Below, piece after piece: positions 1 through 7,787 of a stretch of 64,000 nucleotides of DNA. Within the stretch, counting starts at the first letter, position 1; each line of letters opens with the position of its first letter. The translations under genes and the position numbers were made by a program. A model generated the notes under the pieces. That model ran no database searches and was not told where the DNA came from. It saw nothing but the letters and a program-made list of their open reading frames with translations. This stretch comes from Streptomyces termitum. GTDB lineage: Bacteria > Actinomycetota > Actinomycetes > Streptomycetales > Streptomycetaceae. Where the stretch lies: the NCBI RefSeq assembly GCF_014650175.1, contig NZ_BMUL01000010.1, positions 124,001-188,000 of the forward strand, in the 5' to 3' direction.

Positions 1-2525
1 CCCGCGTCCACCGCGAGGCGGAAGGAGGTGGCGGCGCCGGGGGTGAGGGCGCCGGTCACGTTCCGGGCCTCGTAGACGAGCGGCCGGTAGGGGCTGCCGT
101 CGTGGTTGGCGCCGTCGGCGGAGGCGATCGTGTCGCCGCCGGCGGCGGTGTCGGTCGCGGTGGTCAGCAGGCCGCCGCCCGCGAGCCGGAAGGTGTCGCC
201 GGTGCCCGGCTCGGGGCAGGCGGGGCCGCCGGGCTGCCCGCAGGGGACGGCGCCGGTGCCCGTGCCGGTGGCGGTGGAACGGGCGGGCACGGTGAGGGAC
301 TTGCCGTCGGAGAAGGTGACGGTGACCGGGTCGGGGCCGTAGTTGTGGGCGGCGTAGGTCCGCTCGGTGCCCTTGCGGAAGACCGCCGAGGTGGGGATCG
401 ATCCGGTGACGGTGGCGTCGGGGGCGCCGAGCGCGTCCAGGGTGGTCAGCCAGTGGTAGGTGTGGGCGCGGGACTCGCCGGCCTCGGGGGAGTAGTTCCC
501 GCCGGTGGCGTCGAAGCGGGCCTTGGCACGGGCCGGTTCGGCGAGCGACTCGAACTCCCAGAGGATGTCGCGCCATTCGACGGCCGGGCCGCCGTTCTCC
601 CGTTCCATCTCGGCCAGGTTGCGCCGGATCGCGGCCGGATAGGAGCCCATGTGCAGCGCGTTCCCGGCGGTCACCGGGAGGGTGTTGATGCCGTGGATCT
701 CCTCGGGGTTCGCCGTCCACCAGGTGGAGTAGGCGCCGCCGCTCCCCCACACCATGCCGACGGTGTCGTGGCCGAAGGAGCCGGGGAAGACCTGCTGGTC
801 GGCGTCGAACCAGTACTGGCCGATGGCGTCGGACTCGGTGGCCAGGAGGTAGCCGCCGAGGTCGCGCAGGGAGGCGTCGCCGGTCGCGGAGCCCCACAGG
901 ACGAGGGCGGCGCTCAGGTTAGTGGACTCGGAGGAGGACTCCTGGTTGTTGCCGGCCGCGAAGCCGGAGTGGCCGGAGGCCCAGCTGTGCCCGGCGTAGA
1001 CGTCGAAGCCGCGCAGGAAGGGGAAGGCGGTGTCGGTGCGGCCGGGGTTGGCGACGTCGCGGACGAGGGTCTTCACCATGCCGCCCCAGGCGGAGTCGGC
1101 GGCCCACGCCCGGTCGTACTGGGCGACGATCGCGGCGGCGTACACGTAGTAGCCGTAGTGGAAGTGGTGGTCGTTGAGCTCGGTGTCGCTGCCGTACGAG
1201 GCGGGGTAGCCGGTCAGGGTCTTCCAGGTGCGGTCGTACGAGAACTCGCTCGCGCCGCCCGCGGTGAACCACTCCTGGAGCCGGCCCTTGAGCAGGCCGA
1301 CGATCCGGTCGCGCAGCGCGGTGTCGCCGAGCTGCTCGGCGAGCGGCGCGAGCTGGGCGAGGCGGCCGAGGGCCTTGCCGGTCCAGTAGGTGTCGGTGGC
1401 GCCGGAGAACGGGTCGGCGGCGTTCACCACCTCGTTCAGGTAGCCGCGCAGCCGGGCCTGGTCGACGGCGCCGGTCGCGGGCAGCCCGGGGAGGACGGCG
1501 GCCTGGGCGCGGCTCGTGGTGAAGGAGCGGCCCTCGCGGACCTTCATGGTGCCGCGCGGGGAGACGTAGGTGTACGGGGTGAGGGGGTCCGTGGAGTGGA
1601 GCCACTGGTGGCGGTAGAGGGCCTGGAGGGTGCCGGTCTCGGTGCCCTCCTTCGCCTCGGTGGTCAGGGTGTACGTGGCGTTCACCCGGCCGGCCGCCGT
1701 CGACCAGGCGACGCGGGAGCCGGTGACGAAGCTGTAGGCGTAGCGGCGGTAGGTGGCGAGGGCGTCGGCGGAGGGGAGGACGGCGACCGAGAAGTAGTCC
1801 TTGCCGCCGAGCCCGGCGGTGAGGGTGCTGCCGGAGACGTTCCAGTCGGTGCCGGTGGGGGCGAAGAGGGCGTAGTGGTGGCCGGCGACGGTGATGCCGA
1901 GGACGTTGCCCTGGTCGGCGAAGACGGTGGGCGGGGCGGCGGCGGTGATCCGGGCGTCGCCGCCGGTGCCCCTGGCGTACACGTAGGGCAGGCCGTGGCC
2001 GATGGTGGTGCGCAGGGTGCGGGCGCCGTCGGACCAGGCGGGGGTGACGGTCCAGTCGGACCAGTCGTCGGCCCTGGCGTCGGGCGAGTTGAGGCCGGTC
2101 AGGCCGAGGGTCAGGTCGGCCTTGTGGGGGAACTCGTACTGGCGGCCGTCGCCGACGATCGCCGGGGCGGTGGGGTAGCCGATCTCCAGGCCGCCGGCGA
2201 CGGCCTGGTAGGTGAGCGGATGGCCGTACATGGGGGTCGAGTACGGGTTGCCGCCGTAGCGCTGGAAGGCGAGCGAGGACCACCAGTCGTTGGTGGGGAC
2301 GGGCCGGCCCTGGGCGGCGGCGGTCACCTTGGGGGTGACCGGGGCGCCGGTGTCGGTGGTGGGGCCGGAGGTCCCGGCGGGGCGGGTGTCGGAGTAACCG
2401 CCCGCGCCGACGGGGACGGTGGCGGCGAAGGCGGCTCCGGCGGCGGCCGGTACGAGACCGGCGGCGGCCAGGGCGGCGGCGAGGACCAGCGGCAGGACGG
2501 CCGGTCGGGAGCGGGGAGCTGACAC
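1..2525 (-). CDS. Secreted endo-beta-1,3-glucanase, GH81 family (C-terminus cut by window edge)
   Basis: The gene starts at GTG 2525, with an AGAGGTG ribosome-binding site just upstream, and runs off the left edge. The N-terminus is a Sec signal peptide: basic residues, then a run of Leu and Ala. The mature protein shows GH81 hallmarks: PTNDWWSSL near the start, then the family core with ELNDHHFHYGYYVYAAA, which contains the catalytic Asp region, and GHSWASG...GNNQESSSE, which carries the conserved acidic residues. GH81 enzymes cut internal beta-1,3 bonds of laminarin, curdlan or fungal glucan outside the cell. The gene is divergent from a sugar ABC importer and GH1 glucosidase, and the same palindrome lies in front of both, which fits one catabolic regulon. 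About 841 codons are visible; whether a carbohydrate-binding module follows cannot be seen. Confidence 0.9.
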   Translation of the reverse strand, partial: MSAPRSRPAVLPLVLAAALAAAGLVPAAAGAAFAATVPVGAGGYSDTRPAGTSGPTTDTGAPVTPKVTAAAQGRPVPTNDWWSSLAFQRYGGNPYSTPMYGHPLTYQAVAGGLEIGYPTAPAIVGDGRQYEFPHKADLTLGLTGLNSPDARADDWSDWTVTPAWSDGARTLRTTIGHGLPYVYARGTGGDARITAAAPPTVFADQGNVLGITVAGHHYALFAPTGTDWNVSGSTLTAGLGGKDYFSVAVLPSADALATYRRYAYSFVTGSRVAWSTAAGRVNATYTLTTEAKEGTETGTLQALYRHQWLHSTDPLTPYTYVSPRGTMKVREGRSFTTSRAQAAVLPGLPATGAVDQARLRGYLNEVVNAADPFSGATDTYWTGKALGRLAQLAPLAEQLGDTALRDRIVGLLKGRLQEWFTAGGASEFSYDRTWKTLTGYPASYGSDTELNDHHFHYGYYVYAAAIVAQYDRAWAADSAWGGMVKTLVRDVANPGRTDTAFPFLRGFDVYAGHSWASGHSGFAAGNNQESSSESTNLSAALVLWGSATGDASLRDLGGYLLATESDAIGQYWFDADQQVFPGSFGHDTVGMVWGSGGAYSTWWTANPEEIHGINTLPVTAGNALHMGSYPAAIRRNLAEMERENGGPAVEWRDILWEFESLAEPARAKARFDATGGNYSPEAGESRAHTYHWLTTLDALGAPDATVTGSIPTSAVFRKGTERTYAAHNYGPDPVTVTFSDGKSLTVPARSTATGTGTGAVPCGQPGGPACPEPGTGDTFRLAGGGLLTTATDTAAGGDTIASADGANHDGSPYRPLVYEARNVTGALTPGAATSFRLAVDA

Positions 2526-2577
2526 GGACAGCACCTCTTGGCTCGGAGGAGGGGGTGGGGGTTGCCGTACAAGGCGT

Positions 2578-2591
2578 TGAGAGCGCTCTCA
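2578..2591. promoter_or_regulatory. Operator palindrome TGAGAGCGCTCTCA, glucanase side
   Basis: This is a perfect 14-bp palindrome with the central CG of LacI-family operators, 53 nt upstream of the glucanase start. It differs from the known Streptomyces CebR box (TGGGAGCGCTCCCA) at one base in each half, which suggests a paralogous LacI-type repressor. No LacI-family gene is present in the window. Confidence 0.8.
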
Positions 2592-2749
2592 GCGGTGCTG
2601 AACGTAAAACTCCCGAAACCTGGGCGTCAAGAGAGCGGACCGGTTCGGGACTTGGGCCGCCGAAGTCGTAAACGGGCTCCGATTCCGAGCCGTTACGCCT
2701 TCGAGTCTTGACGGGGGGCGGCTCTCCGGGGCACGCTCCAGACCGTTCT

Positions 2750-2763
2750 TGAGAGCGCTCTCA
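2750..2763. promoter_or_regulatory. Operator palindrome TGAGAGCGCTCTCA, transporter side
   Basis: This is an identical second copy of the 14-bp palindrome, extended by one pair to TTGAGAGCGCTCTCAA (2749-2764). It lies 147 nt upstream of the sugar-binding lipoprotein gene. The 172-bp spacing between copies could allow repressor bridging. Confidence 0.8.
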
Positions 2764-2910
2764 ATCGGTTCCGGGCGGTCTTGGGAACGGTCCGGAGAAC
2801 AGTTCCGGGACCAGCCCCGGGACCGCCGGACCCGCCCCCGTCTCCTCGACCCGACCAGCCCGATCGATCCGACCAGCCCGTTCAGCCCCGAACGCCAAGG
2901 GAGCCCGCCC

Positions 2911-4215
2911 ATGCCCACCACCCGAGCCGCCGCCCGGGCCGTCCTCCGCCTCGGAGCGGTCGCCCTCGCCGGGTCACTGCTCGCCGCCTGCGGCTCCGGC
3001 ACGTCCGGCACCGCCTCCGACGGGGCGGGCGGCAAGGTCACCCTGACCGTCGACCTCTTCGGCTCCTTCGGTTACAAGGAGGCCGGGCTCTACGCCGAGT
3101 ACGAGAAGCTCCACCCGAACGTCACCATCAAGCAGAGCGACACCCAGGACGAGGCCGACTACTGGAAGTCGCTCCAGACCCGGCTCGCCGGGGGCGGCGG
3201 CCTCGCGGACGTCCAGGGCATCGAGGTCGGCCGGATCGCCTCCGTCACCCAGCAGCAGGCCGAACGCTTCGAGGACCTGCGGAAGTACGGCGCCGACTCC
3301 CTCAAGGACCGGTTCGCCGAGGCCAAGTGGGCCGCCGCCGCCGGGAAGAACGGCGAGGTCCTCGCCCTCGGCACCGACGTCGGCCCCGAGGCCCTGTGCT
3401 ACCGCACCGACCTGTTCGCGGAGGCCGGACTCCCCACCGACCGCGCCGAACTCGCCAAGCGCTGGTCCACCTGGGACGGCTACCTGGACCTCGGCCGGCA
3501 GTACAAGGCCAAGGCACCCGGCAAGAGCGCCTGGATCGACAGCGTCGGCAGCCTCTACTCGATCATGATCGGGCAGGAGAAGGAGCGCTACTACGACGCC
3601 TCCGGCGCCCTGATCTGGGAGACCAACCCGCCCCTGAAGGCCGCCTGGAACGCCTCCGTCGAGGCCAGCCGGGACGGGCTCAGCGCCAAGCTCGACCAGT
3701 GGTCGCCGCAGTGGAACCAGGCGTTCGCGGCCGGCTCCTTCGCCACCATCCCCTGCCCCGCCTGGATGCTCGGCTACATCAAGGGCCAGGCGGGCGAGAC
3801 CGGCAAGGGCAAGTGGGACGTCGCCCCGCTCCCCGGCGGCGCCGGGAACTGGGGCGGCGCCTACCTCGCGGTGCCGCGCGCGGCCAAGCACAAGAAGGAG
3901 GCGTACGAGCTGGTCACGTGGCTCACCGCCCCCGAGCAGCAGGCCAAGGTCTTCACCGCGCAGGGCAACTTCCCCTCCGCCACCGCCGCCATCGCCGAGG
4001 TCGCCGGCACCACCGACCCGTACTTCAACGGCGCGCCCATCGGGAAGATCTTCGGCGACGCGGCGAAGGCCGCGCCCGTCCAGGTCCTCGGCGTGCACGA
4101 CCAGAACATCAGCCAGCAGATCACCAACGCGCTGAGCGAGGTGGAACGCAAGGGCCTCGCCCCCGACAAGGCGTGGGAGAACGCGAAGAAGGGCGTCGCC
4201 AACACCCTCGGCTGA
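2911..4215 (+). CDS. ABC sugar transporter, solute-binding lipoprotein
   Basis: This is a 434-residue extracellular sugar-binding lipoprotein (bacterial SBP family 1). The start ATG 2911 follows an AAGGGAG ribosome-binding site. The N-terminus ends in the lipobox LAAC, with Cys27 as the lipidated residue, followed by a Gly/Ser/Thr linker. The rest shows the usual cluster B sugar-SBP features, including VTLTVDLFG at the start of lobe 1 and LAVPRAAKHKKEAYELVTWLTAPEQQ near the C-terminus. Its operon with two permeases and a GH1 enzyme, opposite a GH81 glucanase, suggests it binds laminaribiose or laminari-oligosaccharides. That substrate is inferred from context, not from residues. It is followed by two strong hairpins. 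Confidence 0.9.
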   Translation: MPTTRAAARAVLRLGAVALAGSLLAACGSGTSGTASDGAGGKVTLTVDLFGSFGYKEAGLYAEYEKLHPNVTIKQSDTQDEADYWKSLQTRLAGGGGLADVQGIEVGRIASVTQQQAERFEDLRKYGADSLKDRFAEAKWAAAAGKNGEVLALGTDVGPEALCYRTDLFAEAGLPTDRAELAKRWSTWDGYLDLGRQYKAKAPGKSAWIDSVGSLYSIMIGQEKERYYDASGALIWETNPPLKAAWNASVEASRDGLSAKLDQWSPQWNQAFAAGSFATIPCPAWMLGYIKGQAGETGKGKWDVAPLPGGAGNWGGAYLAVPRAAKHKKEAYELVTWLTAPEQQAKVFTAQGNFPSATAAIAEVAGTTDPYFNGAPIGKIFGDAAKAAPVQVLGVHDQNISQQITNALSEVERKGLAPDKAWENAKKGVANTLG

Positions 4216-4219
4216 TCCC

Positions 4220-4241
4220 CGGGGTCCCGCCCGGGACCCCG
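4220..4241 (+). repeat. Intra-operon hairpin 1 after the binding-protein gene
   Basis: A 9-bp stem (CGGGGTCCC and its complement) encloses a 4-nt loop, beginning 5 nt after the stop codon of the binding-protein gene. It lacks a U-tract, so it is more likely an RNA-stability element or a weak attenuator than a true terminator. Confidence 0.6.
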
Positions 4242-4290
4242 CCCGGGGCCCGGATTCCTCCACGGCCCGGACCTGGGCTCCCCGAAGCTC

Positions 4291-4331
4291 CGGGCCCGGG
4301 GCTCCCCGGGCCTCGGGGAGCCCCGGGCCCG
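4291..4331 (+). repeat. Intra-operon hairpin 2 (17-bp perfect stem)
   Basis: The arms 4291-4307 and 4315-4331 are perfectly complementary over 17 bp around a 7-nt loop. The hairpin lies between the lipoprotein and first permease genes. In ABC operons such hairpins often protect the upstream mRNA so that binding protein is made in excess over permease; that role here is inferred. Confidence 0.7.
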
Positions 4332-4449
4332 CCCCGGGCACGGGCCCGGTGGGGCCGGACGTCCCGCCCCACCGGGCCGGTGTCCGGCCCCTCGGGCCGA
4401 AGCCCCCGCCCCGTCCCTCCCCCGTCCTCCACCCCCGAAGGGCCGCCCC

Positions 4450-5397
4450 GTGTCCCTCGCCGCTCCGGCGAAAGCCGTTCCCGCCCCGCGTCCGCCGGCC
4501 GTCCGGCGGCTGTGGCGGGCCCTCTCCCCGTACGCGTACGTCGCCCCGTTCTTCTCCCTCTTCGCCGCCTTCGGCCTCTTCCCGCTGGTCTACACGGCGT
4601 ACGTGTCGCTGCACCGGGTCGAGCTCCAGGACCCCGGCACCATGGAGTGGCGCGGCCTGGGGAACTACACCGCGCTCCTCGGCGACGAGTTCTTCTGGAC
4701 CGCGCTGCGCAACACCTTCACCATCGGCCTGCTCTCCACCGTGCCGCAGCTCGTGATGGCGCTCGGCCTGGCACACCTGCTCAACCACCGGCTGCGCGGC
4801 CGGACCTTCCTGCGGACCGCGATGCTGCTGCCGTACGCCACCTCGGTCGCCGCCGCCACCCTCGTCTTCGCCCAGCTCTTCGGCCGCGACTTCGGGCTCG
4901 TCAACTATGCCCTCGGCCTGGCCGGCGTCGGCCCGGTCGACTGGCAGTCGGACACCCTCGCCTCCCAGATCGCGGTCTCCACGATCGTCGTCTGGCGCTG
5001 GACCGGCTACAACGCGCTGATCTACCTGGCCGGGATGCAGTCCATCCCGTCCGAGCTGTACGAGGCCGCCGAGATGGACGGCGCCTCCCGGCTGCGGCAG
5101 TTCTTCCACGTGACGCTGCCGGGGCTGCGGCCCACGATCCTCTTCACCGTCGTCGTCTCGACCATCGGCGCGACCCAGCTGTTCGGCGAGCCGCTGCTGT
5201 TCGAGGGCTCCATGTCGGGCGGCATCTCGCACCAGTACCAGACCCTCGGCCTGTACCTGTACGAGCAGGGCTGGGGCTTCTTCCACCTGGGCCGGGCCGC
5301 CGCCATCGCCTGGGTGATGTTCCTGCTGATCCTGGTGCTGGTCGGGGCCAACGCCCTGGTCGCGCGCCGCCGTTCCCGCAAGGAGGCCGGCCGATGA
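4450..5397 (+). CDS. ABC sugar transporter permease (MalF/CebF type)
   Basis: This 315-residue inner-membrane protein has about six membrane segments. The first hydrophobic stretch is YVAPFFSLFAAFGLFPLVYTAYV near residue 30. The EAA cytoplasmic loop that docks the ATPase reads YEAAEMDGASRLRQFFHVTLPGLRP, around residues 200 to 225. The start is GTG 4450; the ribosome-binding site is weak (GAAGGGCC). Its stop overlaps the start of the next permease by 4 nt (ATGA), which suggests translational coupling. No ATPase gene follows. In Streptomyces such importers are usually powered by the shared ATPase MsiK, which would lie elsewhere. Confidence 0.9.
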   Translation: MSLAAPAKAVPAPRPPAVRRLWRALSPYAYVAPFFSLFAAFGLFPLVYTAYVSLHRVELQDPGTMEWRGLGNYTALLGDEFFWTALRNTFTIGLLSTVPQLVMALGLAHLLNHRLRGRTFLRTAMLLPYATSVAAATLVFAQLFGRDFGLVNYALGLAGVGPVDWQSDTLASQIAVSTIVVWRWTGYNALIYLAGMQSIPSELYEAAEMDGASRLRQFFHVTLPGLRPTILFTVVVSTIGATQLFGEPLLFEGSMSGGISHQYQTLGLYLYEQGWGFFHLGRAAAIAWVMFLLILVLVGANALVARRRSRKEAGR

Positions 5398-6299
5398 CCG
5401 CGCTCGCCGACCCGCCCGCCGCCACCCGCCCCGCGCCGCAGGGCGCGCCCGCCCGCCGGGGCCGCCGGTCGGGGGCCGGGCGGACCATGAGGGCCGGGCC
5501 GGTCGCGTACGCCGTCCTGGTCCTGGCCGTGCTCGTCTCCGCCTTCCCCTTCTACTGGACGATCGTCGCCGCCAGCCGCACCAACGCCGACCTGGCGCAG
5601 GTGCCGCCGACCCTGGTCCCCGGCCCGCACCTGATCGACAACTTCCAGGCCGTGCTCGACGAGGCCGACATCGGCAAGGCGCTCCTCAACTCGCTGATCG
5701 TGTCCGGTTCGATCACCGTCGGCACCGTGCTCTGCTGCACCCTCGCCGGCTTCGCCTTCGCCAAGCTCCGCTTCCGGGGCCGGGGCGCGCTCCTCGCGGT
5801 CACGGTCGGCACGATGATGATCCCGCCGCAGCTCGGCGTCATCCCGCTGTTCATGCTGATCGCCGAACTCCAGTGGGTGAACCAGCTCCAGTCGGTGATC
5901 CTGCCCGGCCTGGTCTCCGCCTTCGGCGTCTTCTTCATGCGCCAGTACCTGGTGCAGTCGCTGCCCGACGAGCTGATCGAGGCCGCCCGGGTGGACGGCG
6001 CGTCGACCGCCCGGATCTTCTGGTCGATCGTGGTGCCGATCGCCCGCCCCGGCATGGCCGTCCTCGGCCTGCTGACCTTCATGTCCGCCTGGAACGACTT
6101 CTTCTGGCCCATCGTCGCCCTCTCCTCGCAGGAGCCGACCGTGCAGGTCGCGCTGCGGCAGCTCGGCGGCGGCTACGTCCACGACCAGTCGGTGATCATG
6201 GCGGGCACGCTGCTCGGCACGCTGCCCGTGCTGCTGGTCTTCGGCCTGCTGGGCCGTCAGATCGTCGGCGGCATCATGCAGGGCGCCGTCAAGGGCTGA
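5394..6299 (+). CDS. ABC sugar transporter permease (MalG/CebG type)
   Basis: This 301-residue membrane protein starts at ATG 5394, overlapping the previous stop codon. A basic Pro/Ala-rich cytoplasmic N-terminus precedes about six membrane segments (first: AYAVLVLAVLVSAFPFYWTI). The EAA motif is IEAARVDGASTARIFWSIVVPIARP, around residue 195. It pairs with the preceding permease to form the translocation channel. Family and operon position support import of a beta-glucan oligosaccharide. Confidence 0.9.
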   Translation: MTALADPPAATRPAPQGAPARRGRRSGAGRTMRAGPVAYAVLVLAVLVSAFPFYWTIVAASRTNADLAQVPPTLVPGPHLIDNFQAVLDEADIGKALLNSLIVSGSITVGTVLCCTLAGFAFAKLRFRGRGALLAVTVGTMMIPPQLGVIPLFMLIAELQWVNQLQSVILPGLVSAFGVFFMRQYLVQSLPDELIEAARVDGASTARIFWSIVVPIARPGMAVLGLLTFMSAWNDFFWPIVALSSQEPTVQVALRQLGGGYVHDQSVIMAGTLLGTLPVLLVFGLLGRQIVGGIMQGAVKG

Positions 6300-6361
6300 C
6301 CGCCCCCCGCGTCCTCCTCCCGCTCCCCCTCCTCCCCTCCCTCCTTTGGAGTTGCCTCCCC

Positions 6362-7780
6362 ATGACCGCTGCCGACACCCGCGCCGAAGTCCGCACCGCC
6401 GACGCCGCGACCCTCCGCTTCCCGGCGGGCTTCCGCTGGGGCACGGCCACCGCCGCCTACCAGATCGAGGGCGCGGCCTCGGAGGACGGGCGGACCCCGT
6501 CCATCTGGGACACCTTCAGCCGGACCCCGGGCCGGGTCCGCAACGGCGACACCGGCGACATCGCCGCCGACCACTACCACCGGATGCGCGAGGACGTCGC
6601 CCTCATGCGCGAGCTGGGGGTGACGGACTACCGGTTCTCGGTGGCGTGGCCGCGCGTCCAGCCGACCGGGCGCGGCCCGGCCCTCCAGAAGGGCCTGGAC
6701 TTCTACCGGCGGCTCTGCGACGAGCTGCGGGAGGCGGGCATCAGGCCGGTGGCGACGCTGTACCACTGGGACCTGCCGCAGGAGCTGGAGGACGCGGGCG
6801 GCTGGCCGCGCCGGGAGACCGCCGAGCGGTTCGCCGTCTACGCGGGCCTCACCGCCGAGGCGCTCGGGGACCGGGTCGCGACCTGGACGACCCTGAACGA
6901 GCCCTGGTGCGCCGCCTTCCTCGGCTACGGGAACGGGGTGCACGCCCCGGGCCGCACCAGCGACGCGGACGCGCTGCGCGCCGCCCACCACCTGAACCTG
7001 GCGCACGGCCTGGCGGTGGACGCGCTGCGGACCGCGCTGCCCGCCGGGACGGAGGTGTCGCTGACGCTCAACCTGCACGTGGTGCGGGCGCTGACGGAGT
7101 CGGCGGAGGACCGGGACGCGGCGCGCCGGATCGACGCCGTCGCCAACCGGATCTTCCTGGACCCGGTCTTCCGGGGCCGGCTGCCGGAGGACCTGGTGCG
7201 GGACACCGCCCGGGTCACCGACTGGTCGTTCGTCCGGGACGGCGACCTGGCGGCGGTCGCGGCGCCGATCGACTCGCTGGGCCTGAACTACTACTCGCCC
7301 ACGGTCGTCGCGGCCGGCTCCTCGGAGTCTCCGTCGCCGTGGGCGGGGGCGGAGCGGCACGTCCGCTTCCTGCCCGCGCCGGGCCCCCGGACGGCGATGG
7401 ACTGGCCGGTGGACGCGGACGGGCTGTACGAGCTCCTCGCCCGGCTGCGCGACGAGCTGCCGGGCGTCCCGCTGGTGATCACCGAGAACGGGGCGGCGTA
7501 CGAGGACTACGCCGACCCGTCCGGGCGGGTGCGCGACCCGGAGCGGGTCGCGTACCTGCGCGGCCACCTGGCGGCGGTGCGGCGGGCGATCGAGGACGGG
7601 GCGGACGTGCGGGGCTACTTCCTGTGGTCGCTGCTGGACAACTTCGAGTGGGCCTACGGGTACAGCAAGCGGTTCGGGATCGTGCACGTCGACTTCGCGA
7701 GCCAGCGGCGGACCCCCAAGGACAGCGCCCGCTGGTACGCGGACGTCATCGCGCGCGGCGGGCTGCCGGCCGCCCCGTGA
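6362..7780 (+). CDS. Intracellular beta-glucosidase, GH1 family
   Basis: This is a complete 472-residue GH1 enzyme without a signal peptide, so it acts in the cytoplasm on imported beta-glucosides. The N-terminal signature FRWGTATAAYQIEGA is present. The acid/base Glu180 lies in TLNEPW and the nucleophile Glu375 in ITENG. FLWSLLDNFEWAYGY near the C-terminus is the aglycone-side family motif. ATG 6362 follows a TTTGGAG ribosome-binding site, 62 nt after the permease stop, making it the last gene of the transporter operon. It would hydrolyse laminaribiose or cellobiose to glucose; the GH81 neighbour favours beta-1,3-linked substrates. It ends 7 nt before the convergent helicase gene. Confidence 0.93.
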   Translation: MTAADTRAEVRTADAATLRFPAGFRWGTATAAYQIEGAASEDGRTPSIWDTFSRTPGRVRNGDTGDIAADHYHRMREDVALMRELGVTDYRFSVAWPRVQPTGRGPALQKGLDFYRRLCDELREAGIRPVATLYHWDLPQELEDAGGWPRRETAERFAVYAGLTAEALGDRVATWTTLNEPWCAAFLGYGNGVHAPGRTSDADALRAAHHLNLAHGLAVDALRTALPAGTEVSLTLNLHVVRALTESAEDRDAARRIDAVANRIFLDPVFRGRLPEDLVRDTARVTDWSFVRDGDLAAVAAPIDSLGLNYYSPTVVAAGSSESPSPWAGAERHVRFLPAPGPRTAMDWPVDADGLYELLARLRDELPGVPLVITENGAAYEDYADPSGRVRDPERVAYLRGHLAAVRRAIEDGADVRGYFLWSLLDNFEWAYGYSKRFGIVHVDFASQRRTPKDSARWYADVIARGGLPAAP

Positions 7781-7787
7781 ACCCCCC

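Larger units (their letters stand above)
2526..2910. other. Divergent control region of the glucan locus
   Basis: This 385-nt intergenic stretch separates the GH81 gene from the transporter operon. It contains two copies of one 14-bp palindrome, listed separately, each about 50 to 150 nt from the gene it would control. I see no convincing coding region in it. Its AT content is higher than in the flanking genes around 2600-2760, as expected for promoters. Confidence 0.6.

Noticed and set aside
102..2522. Plus-strand open frame of 806 codons across the GH81 gene
   Set aside because: It is Gly/Ala/Val/Arg-rich nonsense, the usual antisense frame in high-GC DNA. The minus strand reads as a clear GH81 enzyme with a signal peptide.
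2781..5393. Upstream part of a single 1172-codon plus-strand frame ending with the second permease
   Set aside because: Only the last 301 codons, from ATG 5394, encode a permease. The upstream part is an out-of-frame reading of the lipoprotein and first permease genes.
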